In this document: one piece after another, positions 1 to 7,165 of the stretch | Layout: the number at the start of each line of letters is the position of its first letter | Position numbering within the stretch: the stretch's first letter is position 1 | NCBI RefSeq assembly: GCF_001575205.1 | Contig: NZ_LSRE01000011.1 | Coordinates: forward strand, 1 to 64,000 | Source: Tsukamurella pseudospumae | GTDB taxonomy: Bacteria > Actinomycetota > Actinomycetes > Mycobacteriales > Mycobacteriaceae | DNA: 64,000 nucleotides | Direction of reading: 5' to 3' | The notes under the pieces: generated by a model | Told to the model about the DNA's origin: nothing | Databases searched by the model: none | The model's input: the letters and a program-made list of their open reading frames with translations, nothing else | Position numbers and translations under genes: made by a program

Positions 1-486
1 ATCGCCGCCCTGCCGCGAGGGCAGCATCACCGCCGAGATCAACCGCGAGAACCCGAGCACCATCACCAGTACCGGTAGAACGCGGTCCTGACCAGGTCCG
101 ACCGGGATCCTCGCATCCGGGAACCACAGATCGCACTGCGCGATCTTCCCCGGTTCATACGAGATCCGATCGGCCGGATCCACGCCCTGAAACTCCGGCC
201 GGATCTCCCGCAGCCGATCCTTGAGCGTGGTCAACGAATACGGCCAACCGATCCGCTGCGCGATCACCGTCGCCGGCATCGTCGGCCACTGCGACAGCAA
301 CACCCGGATCTGCGGCTCGAACGCATCGACCACCGAGCCGACCCGTGCCCTCTTATACTTCGGTGGCCGATCCGACGCTAACGCCGCCCGAACCGTGTTC
401 CTCGCGATGCCCAGCTGCCGAGCGACCTCCGCCTTCGGCAGCCCTTCCGAATAGTGCAACCGGCGGATCTCCGCCCAGTCCTCCAC
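1..486 (-). CDS. istA: IS21-family transposase IstA, N-terminal part (runs off left edge)
   Basis: The minus strand encodes an open frame that starts at a GTG and runs off the window, giving about 162 residues of a protein usually near 500. The N-terminus (EDWAEIRRLHYSEGLPKAEV) is the HTH of IstA, the DDE transposase of IS21 elements. A following segment, GKIAQCDLWFPD, carries the first catalytic aspartate. The GTG at 486 was preferred because GAGGGG lies about 9 nt upstream; an in-frame GTG at 495 would overlap that ribosome site. The gene reads away from the island, so the rest of the element (including istB) should lie left of the window. The family call is confident; completeness cannot be judged. 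Confidence 0.85.
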   Translation of the reverse strand, partial: MEDWAEIRRLHYSEGLPKAEVARQLGIARNTVRAALASDRPPKYKRARVGSVVDAFEPQIRVLLSQWPTMPATVIAQRIGWPYSLTTLKDRLREIRPEFQGVDPADRISYEPGKIAQCDLWFPDARIPVGPGQDRVLPVLVMVLGFSRLISAVMLPSRQGGD

Positions 487-514
487 AGTGATCACCCCTC
501 AACAGGTAACCGGG

Positions 515-566
515 CTGCTCAACTTTCGCCCGTCGATCACTGCTCAGTATTCAGCCGTCGTCGACA
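515..566. repeat. Two imperfect terminal repeats of the IS21 element
   Basis: CTGCTCAACTTTCGCCCGTC at 515 recurs 25 bp later as CTGCTCAGTATTCAGCCGTC at 540. IS21 elements carry multiple internal transposase-binding repeats near each end, so these are read as IstA sites. The exact element end was inferred from the TG...CA rule, not from a seen target duplication. Confidence 0.55.
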
Positions 567-569
567 CCA

Positions 570-1018
570 ATGACCGGCCCCGACGGAAAGCCGATCCTAG
601 GCGGCAACGGCAAGCCCCTAATGGCGAAGATATTCGCTCGACCCGACGGCGGATTTAGCGTCGAGCAAGCCACCAACACCGGGATCGATATCTCCAGAAT
701 CTCGGCTACCAACGGTTACGAAGGCACTCAGCACCTGTCGAACGGCGCTGTGGAGGACAAGAGTCTCGACACCTTCCTCGGCATCCTCGACGTCGTCGGC
801 GTCGCCGCCGCTGCACCCGGCGCAGGACGCGCACTCGGAGGACTACTCCGAGTAGGCGGAGAGCAGATCGCATCCAAGACCCTCAAGGAGGGCGGCGAGA
901 AGGCCGCGGTAGCCGCCCTCCGCACAACCACTGACGAAGCCAGCGGAATCGCAGCCAGGCAGGCTCTAACCAGCGCGGACAGGCAAGCGATTCTCGACTA
1001 CACTGGTAATAAGCATTA
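570..1018 (+). pseudogene. Fragment of a polymorphic secreted toxin, possible ADP-ribosyltransferase domain start
   Basis: About 150 codons remain. The middle has a Gly/Ala-rich stretch (ILDVVGVAAAAPGAGRALGG) of the kind found in linker regions of large secreted toxins. The last residues, SADRQAILDYTGNKHY, resemble the opening of ADP-ribosyltransferase exoenzyme domains (consensus like EExAIRDYTGxxY). The 5' side is cut by the IS21 end at about 566. The 3' side stops near 1018, where a different reading frame belonging to the next gene takes over. No immunity gene is visible. The toxin assignment rests on short motifs and is moderate; the truncation at both ends is clear. Confidence 0.5.
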
Positions 1019-1075
1019 TCAGGCTGGGGCGAGGACGAACGCGGCGCCACAGCGGAGCTCCGGCCGCCGGCCGGC

Positions 1076-2251
1076 ATGACCCTCGACGCAGTGCGCAAGG
1101 CAGTCCCGGGCCTCCGGCAGGCGCTGCGGGCACCCGATCTCGAGGTCACGAGCCGGGGAGTCTGGCCCGTGCTCCACCTGAACACGCGCAAGCTCGTTCG
1201 GTCCTACCCGGCTCAGAACCCGCTGTCTGCCGACCGGATGTACCTCCCGCGCACGGAGGCCGAGCGGTACGCCTGCGCCTCGGAGGTGCGGCTGTTCCTG
1301 GGGGTCACGGAGGACGGCGAGGTGATCGCTCCCAAGCTGGCTACCCGAAGCCACGCAGCGATCTACGGCATGACCAACTCGGGCAAGTCGACCCTCATGT
1401 CGGTCATCGCTCGGAGCCTCGCCGCCCAGGGATGCGAGGTCTGGCTGGCCGACGGCAAGGGCACCCCTGAATTCCGCCAGCTGTACCTCGATCGCGTTCC
1501 CGGCATCACCCACCTCAGTGTCGCCACGCCGGCCACCATGCACGCGACGGTGCACAAGCTCCTGGAGCTGTACCGATTCCGCCGCGACCTCGGCGACGAG
1601 CTCGTTCAGCGCGGGGTGACCGACATCCGCTGGACCCGCGTGGTCCTGATCTGGGACGAGATGGGCGCCTTCCTCAACAGCGCGCTCTCCGACGGCGCGG
1701 ACCCGGTCGCGCGGAAGAACGCCGAGTACACCGTGAACTGGTTGGCGGAGGTCGCCGCGAAGAGCCGCGCATACGGGGTGCATCTCCTGGTCGCGGGTCA
1801 GCACGTCTACTCGGCGGCGCTGCCCTCGAAGCTGCGGGAGAACCTGAGCATCCGCGTGGTGCTCGGCCGCGCGAGCGACGTGCACATCCAGCGCCTGTTC
1901 GAGGAGGACGTGCGCGACGCGGCGAAGGCCGCCCGCGAGGGTATCGAGCCGGGCATGCGCGGCCGGGGGATCGTCCAGGCCGACGACGGCGGTGTCGTGC
2001 AGATGCAGGCGTTCTACAACGACGCCGCGGCGTCGGCGGCGCTAGATCGTGCGATGGCCGGTACCCCGCGCCTCACGCGGTGGGGTCACCTGTTCCCGGT
2101 CGAGCCCGACGCAGCTGGGGGGGCAGGGCGCATGGCAGCAGTGGGGTGGCTGGGAAGGCGACGCCAAGCACGAGCTCGCCGGCACCGTCGAGGACCTCGG
2201 AACCGTCGAGCTCGACAGACGCAGCACCGCGACCGGCGAGCTCGAACCTGA
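1076..2251 (+). CDS. FtsK/TraB-like DNA translocase of an integrative element, truncated at N-terminus and frameshifted near C-terminus
   Basis: This is the motor ATPase that pumps double-stranded DNA between cells in actinobacterial integrative elements. A Walker A motif (GMTNSGKST, residues 98-106) and a Walker B motif (VVLIWDEMG) are present, followed by FtsK-family text (LLVAGQHVYSAALPSKLREN). The same frame stays open upstream of the ATG through about 1019 (GWGEDERGATAELRPPAG), which looks like real protein. The original N-terminus, usually membrane-spanning, was therefore probably lost at the scar near 1018. At the G7 run 2117-2123 the frame shifts: the better C-terminus (AWQQWGGWEGDAKHELAG) continues in the +1 frame and stops at 2339, just before the next gene. 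Probably inactive unless the shift is a sequencing error or is bypassed. Confidence 0.75.
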   Translation: MTLDAVRKAVPGLRQALRAPDLEVTSRGVWPVLHLNTRKLVRSYPAQNPLSADRMYLPRTEAERYACASEVRLFLGVTEDGEVIAPKLATRSHAAIYGMTNSGKSTLMSVIARSLAAQGCEVWLADGKGTPEFRQLYLDRVPGITHLSVATPATMHATVHKLLELYRFRRDLGDELVQRGVTDIRWTRVVLIWDEMGAFLNSALSDGADPVARKNAEYTVNWLAEVAAKSRAYGVHLLVAGQHVYSAALPSKLRENLSIRVVLGRASDVHIQRLFEEDVRDAAKAAREGIEPGMRGRGIVQADDGGVVQMQAFYNDAAASAALDRAMAGTPRLTRWGHLFPVEPDAAGGAGRMAAVGWLGRRRQARARRHRRGPRNRRARQTQHRDRRART

Positions 2252-2353
2252 TCCGGCGAGGGCGACCTGGGACATCGCGAGCCGCGACTACCGACCCGGA
2301 TCGCCGCCGCGCTCCAAGGCCTTCAAGCACATCAACTGACTCAAGGAGACCCC

Positions 2354-2740
2354 ATGTACGAGATGAACCTCAAGATGAACCCGAGCGAGGCCAACAAGGC
2401 AGCCGCCGCCGATCTCGCCGGTCCCGCCGTGAAGCGACTGTTCGATGCGATGGGTGCAGCAGCTGCTCCGCTCTACGCGCTCACGCAGTCCGAGACTCCG
2501 CCGACCCCGCAGCAGCTCGTCGAAGCTATCGCCTCGCTGCGCGGCGCCGCGGACGCGATCCGGAAGCTCGAGTACGCGGTGCTCGGCGTGGCAGTGCTCG
2601 GCGGCGCCGCGGTGACCACGACCGCCCGCAAGGTCGGCGTGAGGCCGACCACCCTGAGCGAGAACCTGGCACCGACCCGCGCGGTGGGCCGTGGGCGGCC
2701 CATGTCGCAGCTCCCCGACGGCACGTGGGTGAACGCATGA
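2354..2740 (+). CDS. Small hypothetical protein of the transfer module
   Basis: A 128-residue protein with a good AAGGAG ribosome site 7-12 nt before the ATG. It sits 14 bp after the true end of the translocase frame, so the two are probably co-transcribed. The N-terminal half is Ala-rich and helical. A hydrophobic patch (AVLGVAVLGGAAVTT) is followed by a possible short helix-turn-helix (TARKVGVRPTTLSENLAPT). I do not recognise a family. Its position between the translocase and the repeat array suggests an accessory DNA-transfer or copy-control protein, which is inference only. Confidence 0.6.
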   Translation: MYEMNLKMNPSEANKAAAADLAGPAVKRLFDAMGAAAAPLYALTQSETPPTPQQLVEAIASLRGAADAIRKLEYAVLGVAVLGGAAVTTTARKVGVRPTTLSENLAPTRAVGRGRPMSQLPDGTWVNA

Positions 2741-2791
2741 GCGCCCTGCGGTCCGCTGACCAGCGCATTTCCGTCACCCGTGCGAGCCAGT

Positions 2792-2897
2792 CACGGTCGG
2801 GACACGCTCTCACCCACGGTGCGGACACGCCGTCAGTCACGGTGCGGACATGCCGTCTCACGGTCTGGACACGCGCGCAGTCACGGCCGGGACACAT
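2792..2897. repeat. Five direct repeats (about 23-bp period), candidate transfer locus or operator array
   Basis: CACGGT(C/G)(G/C)GGACAC-type units begin at 2792, 2815, 2838, 2859 and 2882, spaced 23, 23, 21 and 23 bp. A degenerate sixth copy may start near 2773. Consensus: GTCACGGTGCGGACACGCC. The array fills the gap between two genes and ends at the ribosome site of the next. TraB-type translocases recognise short direct repeats (clt/TRS) next to their gene, so this is a good candidate for such a site; an operator for the downstream gene is the alternative. Confidence 0.7.
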
Positions 2898-2912
2898 CGA
2901 AGGAGGTGCGTA

Positions 2913-3248
2913 ATGACCAGGTTCGTGACCAAGGATCCGGCAGCGGCGGCCGCCGCCACCGACGCGCTGCGCGGCGCGGCCAGCCAGCTCCGCGCGACGA
3001 TCACCATCGCGGCGCAGAAGCTGGAGGGGCACCCGGAAGATCCGTTCACCGCGGACGACGCCCTCGCGGGTCTCGAACGCTGGGTCCGGGGCGAAAAGGG
3101 ACGCCGGCGGCGGATCGCACACACGCTCCTGTTGCTGCACGAGGCCGGCGTCTCCGAGCGCGCGCTGGCCGACCGGATCGGTCTGGGGCGCCACGCCGTC
3201 GCACAGATGATCGCCGATGCACGCGTCGAACGCGAGGCAAACGCATGA
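2913..3248 (+). CDS. Small HTH protein downstream of the repeat array
   Basis: A 111-residue protein whose ATG has a strong AAGGAGG ribosome site overlapping the last repeat of the array. The C-terminal third reads VSERALADRIGLGRHAVAQM, a helix-turn-helix arrangement, followed by a basic tail. The N-terminal half is helical and Ala-rich (ATDALRGAASQLRATITIAA), perhaps for dimerisation. Its stop overlaps the upstream ATG option of the next gene (ATGA), indicating a transcription unit. A DNA-binding regulator acting on the adjacent repeats is the simplest idea, but no family was recognised. Confidence 0.65.
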   Translation: MTRFVTKDPAAAAAATDALRGAASQLRATITIAAQKLEGHPEDPFTADDALAGLERWVRGEKGRRRRIAHTLLLLHEAGVSERALADRIGLGRHAVAQMIADARVEREANA

Positions 3249-3553
3249 TCACCCCCGCGCTACAAGCGCCTTCCGCCGTGACCGGTCCGGCCGACCCCGC
3301 TGAGGGTGGGGGTATGTGTTTCCAGACCCGCGACCTGCAAGTTTACCCCGGCTTCGAGGGTGTGGACGAGCCGAAACGCAACCCGGGTTCCGCTACAACC
3401 CGCGCTACAAGGACCGCCACAACACCCGCTACGAGCGCCGTGGCCGTCGATCAGCCGGAGTGGTCGGCGGGAACCGCCACCGTGGCCGTCGATCAACCGG
3501 ACCGGCCGGTGGCGCCGTTTCCGCAGGTCAAGGTACATGACGAGGAGAAGTAC

Positions 3554-4675
3554 ATGACGTCCGCCGACAAGGCACTGGATCCCATGCGTGAAGTCCGCGC
3601 CATCCTCTGGACCTTGCTGGTCGCGGCCACCCTCGCCAGCGTCGCCGCCAACATCGCGCACGCCCTGGTCACCCATGGACTCACCCTCGCGGCGGTCGGC
3701 CCGGTGCTGTTCGCGATGCTGGCACCCGTCGCTCTGCTCGGCCTCTTCCACCTCATGGCCGCATGGACCCGAGCAGCTGCGGACCGGAGCGCGGTGTTCT
3801 GGTTCTTCCTTGGGGCGATCGTGCTGCTGGCCGGCGCGGCGTTCCGACTCAGCTTCGCGGCGATCAGGGACCTCGCGATCGGCTACGGGTACGGATGGGC
3901 GGACGCCGCACTGTTCCCGCTGATCCTGGATGGCCTGATCGCGGTCTGCACCGTGGGACTGGTGGCCGCGACGCGGCCGCGACGCAAGGCGAAGGCCGTC
4001 CGCCCTACCCTCCCGCAGCGCGTGCGTGCATGGTGGCGAAGCGCCCCCGCCGACGCGGAGCAGCCGGTGCAGGCGGTGCAGACCCCGGTGCACCACGTCG
4101 AGGACGCAGATGCACTGACGTACCCCGACACCCTCACGTGGCTCGCCCCGGTGCATCAGCCCGTCCAGCCCGCCGTGGAGCAGGCGGTGCACCAGTCCAC
4201 GGAGACTGCACCTGAGCCCGTGGAGCAGGCCGGTGCACCGACGGTGACCAGCGACAACGAGGTGGTGCACCGGCCTGGTGCACTGGTGCACCAGGAGGTT
4301 GAGACCGAAGCGGTGCACACCGAGGAGCGTCACCTCGTCGCGGTGCAGTCGCAGCCGGTGCGCCAGCGCACCACCGAGTCGGAGCAGGTGCCGGTGGTGC
4401 AGCCGGTGCATCGCGAGCAGGCCGAGGTGGTGGTGCAGGCCGGCGCATCCGAGCTGCCGGTCGAAACGATTGCTGCGGTGTACGCACGCCTCGACGCCGG
4501 CCACTCGCAGACCGCGATCGACCGCGCGAAGGTCGCGAACAAGCGCACTGTCGCCAAGCTCATCGCGGCCCGCGCCGAGCTCGCCGCGGAGGTGTCCGGC
4601 CCGCCCTCGCCTAGACCGCTTCGCTCACCGCCCACCCCACCGACACCGACCCCGTCCAGAAAGGACATCCCGTGA
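3554..4675 (+). CDS. DUF2637 four-helix membrane protein with C-terminal HTH
   Basis: A 373-residue protein. Residues 10-160 hold four membrane helices (for example ILWTLLVAATLASVAANIAH and AVFWFFLGAIVLLAGAAF), matching DUF2637 (spread/transfer) proteins of actinobacterial plasmids and integrative elements. A long Val/Gln/His-rich linker (many VHQ and PVQ units) leads to a C-terminal HTH-like segment (YARLDAGHSQTAIDRAKVAN). The ATG at 3554 was chosen for its GAGGAG site. The frame is open back to an ATG at 3245 overlapping the preceding stop, and a 42-bp in-frame repeat (VAVDQP twice) there suggests the longer 476-residue form may be real. The role is inferred to be inter-mycelial or intercellular element spread. 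Confidence 0.7.
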   Translation: MTSADKALDPMREVRAILWTLLVAATLASVAANIAHALVTHGLTLAAVGPVLFAMLAPVALLGLFHLMAAWTRAAADRSAVFWFFLGAIVLLAGAAFRLSFAAIRDLAIGYGYGWADAALFPLILDGLIAVCTVGLVAATRPRRKAKAVRPTLPQRVRAWWRSAPADAEQPVQAVQTPVHHVEDADALTYPDTLTWLAPVHQPVQPAVEQAVHQSTETAPEPVEQAGAPTVTSDNEVVHRPGALVHQEVETEAVHTEERHLVAVQSQPVRQRTTESEQVPVVQPVHREQAEVVVQAGASELPVETIAAVYARLDAGHSQTAIDRAKVANKRTVAKLIAARAELAAEVSGPPSPRPLRSPPTPPTPTPSRKDIP

Positions 4676-5295
4676 AGTACACGTTCATCGGCACCGCCAC
4701 CCTCGCCGCGGTCGCTCTCACCCTCACCGCGTGCGGCACGACCGCCGGCGAGCCCGTCGCCGCGCGGAGCAGCTCCCCGACCGCCCCGAGCAGCACCGCG
4801 CCCGCCAACGCCGACCAGGCGGATGCGGGCCGGGCCGCTGCGGCCCGCCTCGGCCTGCCGTACCTCGGCACCGATGTCGGCACCGTGGAGGGCGCCGCGA
4901 AGGACGGCAAGCCCTACGTCTTCGGCACGGGCCGCGGGTGCGCCTGGGTCCGGCTGTCGCCGGACGGCGCCCTCTACGCGCTGCACGACAACGGCACCGG
5001 CTCCTCCCGCCTGACTCGCGATCGTGGCACCGAGGCCGCGTGGCGAGCCGACCCGGACTACGAGCCGGGCCGCTGCACCCCGGCCGAGGGAATTCCCACC
5101 GTGGATGACCCGAGCGCACCGGAGCCCTTCCGCTGGACCGCCGACTACGGGAACACCTACGTGCGCTGGCACGGCCAGGTCTACATCCTTCCCGGCACCG
5201 TCGGCGTCGGTCTCGCCCTCACTCCGATCGCCGGCGAGACCATCCCCGGCGTCAACGGCGTCCCCATCCCGCCGCCCGCCACCATCCCGAACTGA
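4672..5295 (+). CDS. Secreted lipoprotein of the integrative element
   Basis: A 207-residue protein starting with a lipoprotein signal peptide; the lipobox LTAC precedes the lipidated cysteine at about residue 21. A Ser/Thr/Pro/Ala-rich linker follows, then a compact domain with four further cysteines and many aromatic residues. The ATG overlaps the preceding stop (ATGA), so it is translationally coupled to the DUF2637 gene. Surface lipoproteins in conjugative modules can act in adhesion or exclusion, but I do not recognise the domain and assign no function. Confidence 0.7.
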   Translation: MKYTFIGTATLAAVALTLTACGTTAGEPVAARSSSPTAPSSTAPANADQADAGRAAAARLGLPYLGTDVGTVEGAAKDGKPYVFGTGRGCAWVRLSPDGALYALHDNGTGSSRLTRDRGTEAAWRADPDYEPGRCTPAEGIPTVDDPSAPEPFRWTADYGNTYVRWHGQVYILPGTVGVGLALTPIAGETIPGVNGVPIPPPATIPN

Positions 5296-5316
5296 TCCCG
5301 ATCAAGGAGAACAGCC

Positions 5317-5595
5317 ATGAATATCTTCGCCCGCCCCCTCGTCCGCACCGGCCTGATCGCCGCGCTGGCGCTCGTCATCGGCGTGCTGCTCGCGCTCACC
5401 TTCACCCCGCAGCGCTCGGCCGGGGTGCCCCCGCCGGCCACCCTTGAGCAGCGCAGCGTCGACAGTGTCTGCAGCCAGGTGATCACGGGGTTCGGCGGCG
5501 AGGTCTGGGCCACCCCGCTGGGCGAGAGCCAGCTCCGTCGCGTTGATCGCGACCAGCTCGGCGTGACCGGTTGCCGCACCGACCCGAGCCGCTGA
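5317..5595 (+). CDS. Small membrane-anchored or secreted protein
   Basis: A 92-residue protein with a clear AAGGAG ribosome site 21 bp after the lipoprotein gene. The N-terminus has a single hydrophobic helix (LIAALALVIGVLLALTF) that could be an anchor or signal peptide. The exported part contains two cysteines (residues about 51 and 86) that could form a disulfide. It is the last gene of the transfer-type operon 1076-5595. Family unknown. Confidence 0.6.
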   Translation: MNIFARPLVRTGLIAALALVIGVLLALTFTPQRSAGVPPPATLEQRSVDSVCSQVITGFGGEVWATPLGESQLRRVDRDQLGVTGCRTDPSR

Positions 5596-5894
5596 CCGAC
5601 GGTGAGCCCGGCCGATCCCAGGATCAAGCGATAGCGAAGGCCGAACGCGTTCCTGGGGAGTTCATCGCTGCCGAGCCGCGCTTCCGCACACCAGGACTTA
5701 CCTGGACCGTGATAACGAGAGCCTTGGATGGCGCGGCACATCCTGGCCTACGAGGACGGAGAGTTTTCGGCTCGCGGTGAGCCGAAGTCAGCTCGCCCGG
5801 TTGGCCGAACAGGTCAGTCGCGCTGCTGGCGCACGTGACGTCTTCGCAGACGCTAGTAGCGACTTGTTCCGGTGCGCCTGGCAGACTCGTCCTT
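5596..5894. other. Non-coding or decayed stretch after the transfer operon
   Basis: No confident gene was found here. Two short plus-strand frames, ATG 5728 (ARHILAYEDGEFSAR...) and GTG 5777-5911 (SRSQLARLAEQVSRAAGARD), read like consecutive parts of one small protein joined by a frameshift. The second overlaps the 3' end of the convergent enzyme gene. This is probably a gene remnant. Confidence 0.35.
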
Positions 5895-7040
5895 TCAGTG
5901 CGGGTACGTAGCAGGGCGACCTTGGAACGACAGAATGCTCGGGTTCACGATGTTTCCGTTGCGGATCTCGATGGCGCGGCGGATTGTCTCGTGGCTTTCG
6001 TAGGTGTCTGGGCCGGCCATGACCGTGTCTATGAAGGGGAGGAGAGCTTCGCTGTTCTCCCAGGTTGCGGATTTCCAGAGGTATGACGGGCTGTGGTCGA
6101 CCGCGTAGTACGCGATGCGGTCGCCGACCTCGAACATCGGCGATTCGAAGCTCGTCGGACGAGCCCAGCTAAATCCCATGGCGAGGTCGCAGGAGACGTC
6201 GACGATGAGGGTGCCTGGTTGGAAGGCGCTGAGGTCAGATTCGTTCAGGTACACGAGGGGGTGGTTTGCGTCCTGGAGGGTGCAATTGACGATGATGTCG
6301 CGCTCGGCGAGGAACGGGGCGAGTGGAAGTCGGCCACGATCGGTTATTACATGGCTTAGGTAGGGAGTCTGGTCGTCGTGGTCGAACTGTGTGATCTGAA
6401 CTGAGTGGATGGGAGATCCGACGGCGGCAACTGAGCGGTTTGTGAGCACGTGTACGTCGTGCACGCCGTGGGCGTTGAGCGCGGTCACCGCGCCCCGCGC
6501 TGTCGCCCCGAACCCGATCACGACGGCGGTGAGGCGCCGACCGTAGTCTCCGGTGGATCCCGTCAGTTGCAAGGCGTGCAGTACGGAGCAGTAGCCAGCG
6601 AGCTCGTTGTTCTTGTGGAAGACGTGCACGCCCATGCTGCCGTCGAGTGCCCAGTGGTTCATGGCTTCGAACGCGATGAGTGTGAGGCTGCGGTCGATGG
6701 CGATCTGCGTGATGACTGGATCTTGCACGCAGTGGGGCCAGCCCCAAAGTGTCGCGCCTTCGTGGAGGGTTGCGACGTCGCTGTGCTGGGGCTTCGGGAG
6801 TATTACTACGTCGGATTCAGCGATCAGTGTCTGACGGTCGCTGAACCCTCCGACGATCGGCGCGAGGTATGCGTCGGAGACGCCGAAGCGTTCGCCGTAG
6901 CCACGCTCGAGTGTAGTGCGGGCACGTATCTCGGGTGCGATTCGCGCCAGGTGGGCGGGGTGGACGGGCAAGCGGTACTCGCTCTCCTTCGCCGACGTTC
7001 CGACGATACCCAAGGTCGAGGATGCACGAACAGCTGTCAC
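5895..7040 (-). CDS. N5-(carboxyethyl)ornithine synthase-like / alanine dehydrogenase-family enzyme
   Basis: A 381-residue protein of the alanine dehydrogenase/PNT fold. The N-terminal domain begins LGIVGTSAKESEYRLPVHPA, typical of the Arg/Lys substrate-binding motif. A Rossmann segment follows (LTAVVIGFGATARGAVTALN) and then VIVNCTLQDANHPLVYL. The length and the KESEYRLPVHP signature fit the carboxyethylornithine synthase branch, which reductively condenses pyruvate with ornithine or lysine using NADPH; other opine-type substrates remain possible. The GTG start overlaps the stop of a 42-residue ORF, which in turn overlaps the desaturase gene, so the three form a tight operon. Confidence 0.65.
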   Translation of the reverse strand: MTAVRASSTLGIVGTSAKESEYRLPVHPAHLARIAPEIRARTTLERGYGERFGVSDAYLAPIVGGFSDRQTLIAESDVVILPKPQHSDVATLHEGATLWGWPHCVQDPVITQIAIDRSLTLIAFEAMNHWALDGSMGVHVFHKNNELAGYCSVLHALQLTGSTGDYGRRLTAVVIGFGATARGAVTALNAHGVHDVHVLTNRSVAAVGSPIHSVQITQFDHDDQTPYLSHVITDRGRLPLAPFLAERDIIVNCTLQDANHPLVYLNESDLSAFQPGTLIVDVSCDLAMGFSWARPTSFESPMFEVGDRIAYYAVDHSPSYLWKSATWENSEALLPFIDTVMAGPDTYESHETIRRAIEIRNGNIVNPSILSFQGRPATYPH

Positions 7041-7165
7041 TTCCGCTTCAGTTCCGCGTGGTCACTGAACGCACGGTCTGCTTTCGCACGCTTGTCGGCG
7101 CGTTTCTGCTTGATCGACTTGTCGGAGGTCTTGGACATGTGTTGCCGGGGCGACTTATCACTCAT
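7037..7165 (-). CDS. 42-residue basic micro-protein between desaturase and dehydrogenase
   Basis: This short frame starts with ATG inside the last codons of the desaturase (8-bp overlap) and its stop overlaps the GTG start of the next gene (GTGA). The product is rich in Lys and Arg (SDKSIKQKRADKRAKADRAF). Tight coupling on both sides argues that it is translated. Function unknown; the charge suggests nucleic-acid or membrane-surface binding. No homologue is recalled with confidence. Confidence 0.6.
   Translation of the reverse strand: MSDKSPRQHMSKTSDKSIKQKRADKRAKADRAFSDHAELKRK

Larger units (their letters stand above)
1..566 (-). mobile_element. IS21-like insertion sequence, one end inside the window
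   Basis: The istA 5' part plus about 70 bp of terminal DNA form one end of an IS21-like element. The probable outer boundary is near 566, where the end reads TGTCGACGACGGC on the minus strand; a TG terminus is typical of the family. The element abuts a toxin-gene fragment that has lost its 5' part, so it probably inserted into or next to that gene. Confidence 0.7.

Noticed and set aside
221-454. A 77-residue plus-strand open frame at the left edge
   Set aside because: It is the antisense of the IS21 transposase reading frame, which carries clear family motifs.
1019-1885. Long minus-strand open frame opposite the translocase
   Set aside because: It is a high-GC shadow: arginine/histidine-rich, no ribosome site, while the plus strand has Walker motifs.
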